DNA of 5,164 bases from an uncultured Clostridium sp. Lineage in GTDB: Bacteria > Bacillota > Clostridia > Christensenellales > Pumilibacteraceae. The stretch spans positions 1 to 5,164 of the forward strand of contig USKH01000096.1 of NCBI GenBank assembly GCA_900555125.1. Direction: 5' to 3'. Shown in pieces: positions 1 through 4,987 of this stretch (the stretch's first letter is position 1; each line of letters begins with the position of its first letter). The position numbers and the translations under genes were made by a program. The notes beneath the pieces were generated by a model that was not told the origin of the DNA, made no database searches, and was given only the letters and a program-made list of their open reading frames with translations.

Positions 1-2082
1 ACAGATTGCGCGACAATCGGTTTTGTTTCTTTCCGATAAAATCATAATCAGCGACGCTATCGAAGCAAGCATAACGACGCATAATCCCGCAGCAAGCCCG
101 GCATTTGTCAAAAATAAAATCATAACACACCTGACTATTAAAGTCACGATATATGCCGTCACAAGCTGCAATATTACACCGAAAGTTGCCCATTTTACGC
201 CCACCTCGCGAATCAGCGCCGCAACGGTTGCAATGCACGGCACATACAAAAGCGTAAATACCATAAAAGACAATGCGTCTGCCGCCGCATATTCTCCCGA
301 AAAAAGCGCGCTCACTCCGCCAAGAGATTCAATAGTCGATATAACCGCTTCTTTTGCAACCACTCCGCCCAATAATGCGGTCACGGCTTTCCACGATCCG
401 AAGCCCAGCGGTTTAAATGCAAAGGCGAGTATTTTACCCGTTGTCATCATTATGCTGTCCGAATCCGATCCATATCCGCCCGAAAGCGAAAAATTTGACA
501 ATATCCACATTATCACGCTGAGCGCAAAAATAGTTGTGCCCACTTTAAATAAAAAAGTTTTGAGATTAACCCATAAGATTTGCACAATACGTTCTGCGGT
601 CGGGAAACGGTAGGGCGGCATTTCCATTATAAAAGACGGTTTTCCGCTTTTCAGACGCTTGGTACAACGCTCCATTATTACAGCAAGACCAAGAGCAACG
701 ATTACGCCGAGAACGTACAAGCCGAAAACAACGAGAAAGTTTCCCCTCGCAAAATACGCCGAAGCAATCGTGGAATACACGGGAAGCCGAGCCGAACAGC
801 TCATAAACGGCGTTAAAATCGCCGTTTTTTTACGCATTTTTTCATCTTCCAGTCCGCGCGAAGTAAGTACAGCCGTCGCCGAGCATCCAAAGCCCATCAA
901 AAGCGTAAATGCGCTTTTGCCCGACAACCCTATTTTTTCAAACATACCGTCGGTCATAAATGCCACTCGGGAAATATACCCGCTGTCCTCCATGACTGCC
1001 AAAAAGAAAAAAAGAAGCAATATTTGCGGCAAGAATACCATAATTCCGCCCATACCGGAAATTATTCCGTCACAAATAAGTCCGATTATCCAACCGGGTG
1101 CGGACAGCGATTTCAGCCACGTGTTTATCGGATATCTTATATAAACAGAGATAAATCTGTCTATTAAAGCCGAGACGCGCGGACCTATAAGTCCGAACGT
1201 AATAAAGAATACGGCAAGCACGATAGCAAAAAAAACCGGGAGCGCAAAAATTCTGTTAAGAACAATTTTATCGGTAAAAGCCGTAATGTTTTTCAAGAAA
1301 TGACGACTTTTGCCCGTTTTGCGCAGCGTTATCGTCCCTGTCAGCATTTCGTCAATATATTCATATCTCGCTTTCGCAAGGCTTGCCTGTAAATCCCCCA
1401 ACGAATGTATTCTATCTTGCTGCGCTTTGGTTAAGGCAAGTTTTTCCGAAATATAACTGTCGTTTTCGAGTATTTTAATTGCGGCATACCGAGGTTCTAT
1501 GCCGGCATTCAACGCATTCTTTTCTATTATTCTCTCGATGCTTTCAACCGGCAGCTTTTTCAGATACGGAAGATCGTACTTGCGTTTTTCCGAAGCGCAA
1601 CGCAAACATTCGTCAAGCACAGAAAAAGAACTTTTACCTTTTTTTGCACTTATGGAAACGACGGGGACACCCAGTCTTTTTTCAAGCAGTTTTTCGTCGA
1701 GATACATATCCTTCGCGTTCAGTTCGTCGATCATGTTTACGGCAATAATCACGTTTGCGCCCGCTTCCATCAATTGCAACGTAAGAAATAAATTTCGTGC
1801 AAGATTGTTTGCGTCGCACACGTTTACGGCAACGTATTCTTTTTCTCCGAGTATGCGATTTCTCGACACCGCTTCGTCGGGAGAATACACGGTAAGAGAA
1901 TAAAGCCCCGGAAGATCAAAGATTTTCAGGGCTTTTTCTTGATGTTTGATAATTTTGAATTTTTCTTCTACGGTAACACCGTGCCAGTTACCGACATGTT
2001 CTCCGGAGCGGGTCAGCCTGTTGTAAACGCTGGTTTTCCCGACGTTTGGATTTCCGACAAGAAGTATTGTTTTTTCTTTCAC
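1..2082 (-). CDS. feoB: Ferrous iron transporter FeoB, 3' end cut by the window edge
   Basis: FeoB is the inner-membrane Fe(II) importer, with an N-terminal GTPase domain fused to a polytopic permease. All 694 codons in the window read without a stop. The GTPase motifs are visible: G1 GNPNVGKT (residues 10-17), G2 Thr37 in GVTVEEK, G3 DLPG (56-59), G4 NMID (116-119) and G5 SAKKG (145-149). The membrane part starts near residue 278 and carries family signatures: the LPQI segment (about 351-354), EDSGY (364-368), GFGC (397-400), PFMSCSARLP (425-434), MPPYRFP (488-494) and PCIAT (615-619). The last visible residues are hydrophilic (SERNKTDCRAIC) after a final hydrophobic helix, so the true end is probably close beyond base 1. 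The start is GTG at 2082-2080, preceded by GGGGAG (2093-2088) with a 5-base spacer, and it overlaps the feoA stop as GTGA. The identification is very secure. Confidence 0.97.
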   Translation of the reverse strand, partial: MKEKTILLVGNPNVGKTSVYNRLTRSGEHVGNWHGVTVEEKFKIIKHQEKALKIFDLPGLYSLTVYSPDEAVSRNRILGEKEYVAVNVCDANNLARNLFLTLQLMEAGANVIIAVNMIDELNAKDMYLDEKLLEKRLGVPVVSISAKKGKSSFSVLDECLRCASEKRKYDLPYLKKLPVESIERIIEKNALNAGIEPRYAAIKILENDSYISEKLALTKAQQDRIHSLGDLQASLAKARYEYIDEMLTGTITLRKTGKSRHFLKNITAFTDKIVLNRIFALPVFFAIVLAVFFITFGLIGPRVSALIDRFISVYIRYPINTWLKSLSAPGWIIGLICDGIISGMGGIMVFLPQILLLFFFLAVMEDSGYISRVAFMTDGMFEKIGLSGKSAFTLLMGFGCSATAVLTSRGLEDEKMRKKTAILTPFMSCSARLPVYSTIASAYFARGNFLVVFGLYVLGVIVALGLAVIMERCTKRLKSGKPSFIMEMPPYRFPTAERIVQILWVNLKTFLFKVGTTIFALSVIMWILSNFSLSGGYGSDSDSIMMTTGKILAFAFKPLGFGSWKAVTALLGGVVAKEAVISTIESLGGVSALFSGEYAAADALSFMVFTLLYVPCIATVAALIREVGVKWATFGVILQLVTAYIVTLIVRCVMILFLTNAGLAAGLCVVMLASIASLIMILSERNKTDCRAIC

Positions 2083-2306
2083 ACTGTCTCCCCGACGGTA
2101 ACGCATGAAGCGACGAACGAGCGGAGAGCAACCGAGCAGCCCCGCAGCGACAGCAAAACCGCACCGCGAAAAGGCGCTTTTTTAACAACCGAAACGCTTG
2201 TGTTTTCAACAAAACCGAGATTAAGAAGCCGTCTGCGAACAATTTGATCGGCACACACGGACAAAATACGATAGGTTTTGCCTTCAACAGCGTTTAACAG
2301 CGTCAT
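2079..2306 (-). CDS. feoA: FeoA, small SH3-like partner of FeoB
   Basis: FeoA is a small cytoplasmic protein with an SH3-like beta-barrel that is thought to bind FeoB and support Fe(II) uptake. The 75-residue product has the family length. It shows the family pattern RRRLLNLGF (residues 24-32), followed by a strand with VVKKAPFRGAVLL (about 40-52) and RGCSVALR (55-62), which match the usual FeoA core in order. The ATG at 2306-2304 overlaps the nrdR stop as ATGA, and its own TGA overlaps the feoB GTG. The nearest purine-rich stretch (AGAGAGG) lies about 14 bases before the ATG, rather far for a strong site, so translation probably depends on coupling to nrdR. It has two cysteines beyond Cys18 (Cys57, Cys68); I assign them no role. 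The identification rests on motif order, length and position directly before feoB. Confidence 0.93.
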   Translation of the reverse strand: MTLLNAVEGKTYRILSVCADQIVRRRLLNLGFVENTSVSVVKKAPFRGAVLLSLRGCSVALRSFVASCVTVGETV

Positions 2307-2770
2307 TTTTCGTTTTTAAGCCTCTCTTCGAACTGCTCGATAAACTGCATAAAAGTAGTTACGTCGCGGAATTGGCGATATACCGAAGCAAAACGGATAT
2401 ACGCAACCTGATCGAGATTTTTCAGCCCTTCCATTACCATTTCGCCTATTGTGGCAGAAGGAATTTCCTGCTCAAGCGTATTATACGCCTTTTTCTCGAT
2501 ATCGGATACGAGAGCGTCGATATCTTTCATTGCCACCGGTCGTTTTTCGCACGACTTGATTATGCCGTTTTTGATTTTGTTTGCATCAAAAGGCTCACGC
2601 GTTCCGTCGTTTTTTATGACCAGTATGGGCGTGTGTTCCACCACTTCATAGGTCGTGAATCTTTTTCCGCAATTCAGACATTCGCGCCTGCGACGAATAG
2701 TGCTTCCGTCCGCCGACAGTCTTGAATCTATGACCTTACTTTCAAGAAATCCGCAATACATGCATTTCAT
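2303..2770 (-). CDS. nrdR: NrdR, ATP/dATP-sensing repressor of ribonucleotide reductase genes
   Basis: NrdR is a cytoplasmic repressor that binds paired NrdR boxes upstream of ribonucleotide reductase operons when its ATP-cone is loaded with dATP. The 155-residue product is full length. An N-terminal zinc ribbon uses Cys3/Cys6 and Cys31/Cys34, with the arginine-rich DNA-binding stretch RRRR (26-29) and GKRFTTYE (35-42). The ATP-cone covers about residues 49-139 and opens with VIKNDGTREPFD. The ATG at 2770-2768 is chosen because the protein starts MKCMYCG, the family N-terminus, with GAGG 9 bases upstream (2783-2780). The gene is first in an operon with feoA and feoB (4-base ATGA overlap) and has its own strong promoter. 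No ribonucleotide reductase gene is visible in the window. Finding nrdR beside a ylmC-like gene and sporulation sigma genes fits clostridial gene order as I recall it. Confidence 0.97.
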   Translation of the reverse strand: MKCMYCGFLESKVIDSRLSADGSTIRRRRECLNCGKRFTTYEVVEHTPILVIKNDGTREPFDANKIKNGIIKSCEKRPVAMKDIDALVSDIEKKAYNTLEQEIPSATIGEMVMEGLKNLDQVAYIRFASVYRQFRDVTTFMQFIEQFEERLKNEK

Positions 2771-2804
2771 GTCGTTTTACCTCGCATAGCGATGATTTTT
2801 TACT

Positions 2805-2834
2805 ATTATACCACATATTGCGGTATTTTGTCAA
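2805..2834 (-). promoter_or_regulatory. Sigma-A-type promoter for nrdR-feoA-feoB
   Basis: On the minus strand a perfect -35 TTGACA (2834-2829) and a perfect -10 TATAAT (2810-2805) are separated by 18 bases. The spacer ends in TGG, giving an extended -10 (TGnTATAAT). Initiation is expected near base 2798, leaving a short leader of about 28 bases before the nrdR ATG. The -35 lies only 12 bases after the ylmC stop codon, so nrdR-feoAB can be expressed independently of ylmC. The promoter is vegetative in type, not sporulation-specific. Confidence 0.9.
2808..2826. promoter_or_regulatory. Dyad in the nrdR promoter spacer, candidate operator
   Basis: ATACC (2808-2812) is mirrored by GGTAT (2822-2826), and two of the four inner pairs also match, giving 7 of 9 pairs around a centre at 2817. 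The dyad fills most of the -35/-10 spacer and enters the -10, so a bound protein would block polymerase. The CA-ATAT-TG-like core is loosely similar to NrdR boxes (roughly ACAC-ATATAT-GTGT), which suggests autorepression. The match is imperfect, and this remains an inference. Confidence 0.4.
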
Positions 2835-2844
2835 CGCTATTGAC
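2830..2844. repeat. Short inverted repeat over the nrdR -35
   Basis: GTCAA (2830-2834) and TTGAC (2840-2844) form a perfect 5-bp dyad with a 5-base centre. On the minus strand the downstream arm supplies five bases of the -35 TTGACA. Its centre (2837) is 20 bp, about two helical turns, from the centre of the neighbouring dyad at 2817. It could be half of a paired operator, but 5 bp is short and chance is possible. It lacks a following T run, so it is not a convincing terminator for ylmC. Confidence 0.3.
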
Positions 2845-2846
2845 TA

Positions 2847-3278
2847 TTAAAAGGCTTTCCCTTTCCAACGAAACCGACAATCGAACAGCATACATTTGTC
2901 GCATCTGTGATCACATGCGGGTTCACCTTCGCATTGCGATAAATCGGCACTGCAACCGGCGGGCGGGATATCCTTCGGTTTGGGCGGCGGAGCGCAACTT
3001 GCCACTTTATTGCCCTCCGCAGTTTCTCTCAGCTGTCCGATATTGACGATAATAACGTCCTCTCCTATGCTGTCGATGCATCCGATAGGGATAAAAACGT
3101 CCTGACTTTTACCGAACATGCCTTTTTTGCCGAACGGCGCGATTACTCCGACAATGCCTTTAAAATCCGACGTAAACACCATGTCGCATACATGCCCGAG
3201 ATTTTTGCCGTTGCCGGCGTCAACAACGCATTTGCTTCTGATTTCCGAATAGGTCAATTCGTTCGTCGTTTTATTCAT
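2847..3278 (-). CDS. PRC-barrel protein (YlmC/YmxH family) with cysteine-rich C-terminal tail
   Basis: This is a 143-residue protein. Residues about 8-82 resemble the single PRC-barrel of the YlmC/YmxH sporulation-associated family: an LTYSEIRSK start, then a turn with NGKNLGHVCDMVF and a final strand IGEDVIIVNIG. The molecular role of this family is poorly known. The usual protein is roughly the barrel alone. Here a proline-rich linker (PPPKPKDIPP, about 97-106) leads to a tail with cysteines at 95, 109, 116, 122, 126, 129 and 134, including a CDKC pair next to His124 and Arg125, which looks metal-binding. Three more cysteines lie in the barrel. I chose the ATG at 3278-3276 over an in-frame TTG at 3290 because GAGG (3288-3285) sits 6 bases before the ATG and overlaps the TTG. 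The gene is divergent from sigG and upstream of nrdR, with no clear terminator between it and nrdR. Confidence 0.8.
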   Translation of the reverse strand: MNKTTNELTYSEIRSKCVVDAGNGKNLGHVCDMVFTSDFKGIVGVIAPFGKKGMFGKSQDVFIPIGCIDSIGEDVIIVNIGQLRETAEGNKVASCAPPPKPKDIPPAGCSADLSQCEGEPACDHRCDKCMLFDCRFRWKGKAF

Positions 3279-3306
3279 ATTATACCTCAACTACATATAT
3301 GCGGGT

Positions 3307-3361
3307 AAAGTGCATCCGGTGTAAAAATTTTTGTGAAAAACGTATATTTCCGATGCACTTT
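3307..3361. repeat. Inverted repeat in the ylmC/sigG divergent region
   Basis: AAAGTGCATC (3307-3316) is the exact reverse complement of GATGCACTTT (3352-3361). After a one-base bulge (3317), two more G-C pairs extend the stem (3318-3319 with 3350-3351). The 30-base loop is very A/T-rich and contains AAAAATTTTT (3323-3332). It could be an operator serving both divergent genes or an mRNA hairpin if transcription starts upstream. The rest of the 111-base intergenic region holds only the two ribosome binding sites and weak promoter-like elements; I see no convincing sigma-A promoter for ylmC. Confidence 0.6.
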
Positions 3362-3371
3362 TCCGAGAATA
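3342..3371 (+). promoter_or_regulatory. Possible forespore (sigma-F/G type) promoter for sigG
   Basis: GTATA (3342-3346) fits the -35 of sigma-G promoters (GHATR). After 18 bases, GAGAATA (3365-3371) matches 5 of 7 positions of the sigma-G -10 (CATWMTA). Autoregulated forespore expression is expected for sigG. The weakness is that initiation near 3378 would leave a leader of only about ten bases with the ribosome binding site at its 5' end. Confidence 0.3.
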
Positions 3372-3379
3372 CTTGATAC

Positions 3380-3384
3380 GGAGG
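3380..3384 (+). promoter_or_regulatory. Ribosome binding site of sigG
   Basis: GGAGG lies 5 bases before the sigG ATG at 3390 and fixes that start. It lies outside the 3307-3361 inverted repeat, so that hairpin would not directly bury it. Confidence 0.85.
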
Positions 3385-3389
3385 CATAA

Positions 3390-4163
3390 ATGTCGGCAAG
3401 GATAAATATTTGCGGAATAGATACTTCGACTCTTCCGAAATTAAGTCACGATCAACAGATGAAACTGCTCAATGAAGCAAGAAACGGCTCGAAGGCAGCC
3501 CGCGAAAGGTTTATTATGGCAAACCTAAGGTTGGTTTTAAGTGTAATTCAGCGTTTTTACTCAAATAAAGACAATGCAGACGATTTGTTTCAAGTCGGCA
3601 CCATAGGGCTTATTAAAGCCATGGATAATTTCGACACTACTCTGGCACTAAGGTTTTCGACGTACGCGGTACCGATGATAATCGGCGAAATACGAAGATA
3701 CATGCGCGACAGTTCGCCGGTGCGCGTCAGCAGATCGCTTCGCGACACGGCATATAAGGTAATTTCCACTCGACAGCAAATAGAAGCGGAAAGCGGCAAA
3801 GAAGCTTCTCTTCGTGAAGTTGCCGCGGCACTCGGCATTGCCGAAGCCGACGCCAAAGACGCTCTCGACGCAATAAGCGACCCCGTATCGCTGTTCGACC
3901 CGGTATATCACGACGGCAACGAAACAGTTCTTATAATGGAACAAATAAGCGACAAGAAAAACAACGATGAAAAATGGTTAAACTCGGTAACGTTGGGCGA
4001 CGCAATCAAAAAACTTGACGAACGCGAAAAAAACATACTCATGATGCGCTTTTATCAGGGAAAAACTCAGGTTGAAGTATCGGACGAAATTGGCATATCG
4101 CAGGCTCAGGTTTCAAGATTGGAAAAAAATGCTAAAAAAGCGTTAAAAAAATATATCGAATAA
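3390..4163 (+). CDS. sigG: RNA polymerase sporulation sigma factor sigma-G
   Basis: Sigma-G directs late forespore transcription after engulfment. The 257-residue product matches the family over its whole length. It opens with the sigma-G hallmark ICGIDTSTLP (residues 7-16), which separates it from sigma-F. Region 2 covers about residues 36-105 with NLRLVLSVIQRF and DDLFQVGTIGLIKAMDNFD, then FSTYAVPMIIGEIRRYMRD for -10 recognition. Region 3 follows with VRVSRSLRD and the DPVSLFDPVYHDG segment. Region 4 ends the protein with a helix-turn-helix, TQVEVSDEIGISQAQVSRLEK (about 226-246), for -35 contact. The ATG is supported by GGAGG 5 bases upstream and by the family N-terminus. The gene is convergent with sigE and divergent from ylmC, whereas the usual Bacillus/Clostridium arrangement puts sigG directly downstream of sigE on the same strand. 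Met43 stands where Bacillus subtilis sigma-G has Asn45, a residue reported as important for binding the anti-sigma factor Gin/CsfB. Confidence 0.97.
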   Translation: MSARINICGIDTSTLPKLSHDQQMKLLNEARNGSKAARERFIMANLRLVLSVIQRFYSNKDNADDLFQVGTIGLIKAMDNFDTTLALRFSTYAVPMIIGEIRRYMRDSSPVRVSRSLRDTAYKVISTRQQIEAESGKEASLREVAAALGIAEADAKDALDAISDPVSLFDPVYHDGNETVLIMEQISDKKNNDEKWLNSVTLGDAIKKLDEREKNILMMRFYQGKTQVEVSDEIGISQAQVSRLEKNAKKALKKYIE

Positions 4164-4169
4164 ATTGCA

Positions 4170-4216
4170 AAGCCGCATAACCCTGTCATTTTCAGAGATC
4201 TGCGGCTTAATTTTCT
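4170..4216 (+). terminator. Hairpin terminator after sigG, possibly bidirectional
   Basis: AAGCCGCA (4170-4177) and TGCGGCTT (4201-4208) form a perfect 8-bp stem beginning 6 bases after the sigG stop. TTTTCT (4211-4216) follows two bases after the stem. The loop is long (23 bases) and may contain a 3-bp inner stem, which weakens the call. On the minus strand the stem is followed by a broken T-rich run (TTTGCAATTTAT), so it may also stop transcripts from sigE. The rest of the 85-base convergent gap shows nothing further. Confidence 0.65.
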
Positions 4217-4248
4217 ATAATATAAAACAAGAAAACGGGATCGGGCGA

Positions 4249-4987
4249 CTAAATCGATCTCGAAATCTCTTTTTTCAGTCTTCCTATAATTTTCTTTTCC
4301 AGCCGGGAAATATACGATTGCGAAATACCTATCGAGTCGGCTACTTCCTTCTGCGTTTTTTCTTCGCTTCCGTACAAGCCGAATCGCATGCTCATAATTT
4401 CGCGTTCGCGTTTATCCAGTTTTTCGAGAGCCTGCCACAACAATTGTTTTTCCACTGACGTTTCGAGATTTTTGGAAACGGTGTCCGGGTCGGTTCCGAG
4501 CACGTCGCTCATCAGAAGCTCATTTCCTTCGTAGTCTACGTTTAACGGCTCGTCAAGAGAAATTTCGCTTTTAATGCGAACCATACGCCTTAAATACATC
4601 AGAATTTCGTTCTCTATACAACGAGAAGCATAAGTGGCAAGTTTAATGTTTTTATCCGGATCGAAGCTACCGACAGCCTTTATAAGCCCTATCGTCCCCA
4701 CCGATATAAGATCATCCTGATCAAGTCCGGTGTTGTCGAATTTCTTGGCTATGTAAACGACAAGGCGCAAGTTGTGCACTATCAGTTTTTCGCGTATAGC
4801 CGAATCTCCGCTTTTAAGTTTGGTAAGAGCGTCTTTTTCTTCGCTTTCGCAAAGCGGTTCGGGCAGACTCCCCTCGCCCGTATATCTTCACCGGGTCTGA
4901 TACGGATTTTGCCGTCTTTTTCCGCCGCATAAAAGAAAAACGGAAAAATTCTTGAAACCATGCTTTTAAAAATTCGATAATTTTCAA
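4249..4987 (-). CDS. sigE: Sporulation sigma factor sigma-E (pro-sigma-E), split by a +1 frameshift
   Basis: Sigma-E drives early mother-cell gene expression and is made as an inactive membrane-associated precursor cleaved by SpoIIGA. The start is a TTG at 4987-4985 with GGAGG 6 bases upstream. The first frame gives an amphipathic pro-sequence (MKIIEFLKAWFQEFFRFSF) followed by RRKK and VKIYGRG, matching the pro-sigma-E layout. That frame then goes off-family and stops at 4816-4814 after 57 residues. The frame from about 4872 down to the TAG at 4251-4249 gives SLPEPL, NLRLVVYIAKKF, DDLISVGTIGLIKAVGSFD, the region LATYASRCIENEILMYLRR, DEPLNVDYEGNEL and a C-terminal helix-turn-helix with TQKEVADSIGISQSYISRLE. 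Dropping one G from the GGGG at 4873-4870 joins both into a normal protein of 245 residues (the B. subtilis protein has 239). In the second frame there is no ATG, GTG or TTG between its upstream stop (4890-4888) and the GTG at 4779, which would cut off the start of region 2. It may be a sequence error, a true lesion or recoding. Confidence 0.93.
4870..4873 (-). other. Frameshift site in sigE (GGGG run)
   Basis: The minus strand reads GGG CGA GGG GAG in the first frame. Family alignment requires R-G-S-L-P here, obtained by skipping one G, a net +1 shift. The shift must occur between the upstream stop in the second frame (4890-4888) and the first-frame stop (4816-4814); the GGGG is the point giving the best family match. 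A tRNA-Gly could re-pair GGG to GGG after +1 slippage, so recoding is physically possible but unproven. Confidence 0.75.

Noticed and set aside
23..2247. Several plus-strand open frames of 80-200 codons (for example 23-613, 659-1144, 1499-1903, 1939-2247)
   Set aside because: They lie opposite the continuous feoB/feoA coding sequence, whose minus-strand translation shows all GTPase and permease motifs. The plus-strand products have no recognisable domain.
2372..2725. Plus-strand open frames opposite nrdR (2372-2725, 2451-2651)
   Set aside because: nrdR on the minus strand is complete, with zinc ribbon and ATP-cone; the opposite frames show no domain and no ribosome binding site.
3279..3290. 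TTG at 3290 as the ylmC start, and a perfect TATAAT at 3284-3279 as a -10
   Set aside because: The TTG overlaps the GAGG ribosome binding site serving the ATG at 3278. The TATAAT falls in the spacer between that site and the ATG with no -35 at a usable distance, so it is probably chance.
3590..3944. Minus-strand open frames opposite sigG
   Set aside because: They are shadows of a clearly conserved sigma-G coding sequence.
4249..4779. A GTG start at 4779 giving a 176-residue sigma-E
   Set aside because: It begins in the middle of conserved LIVHNLRLVVYIAKKF, has no ribosome binding site, and discards the matching upstream sequence and pro-peptide.
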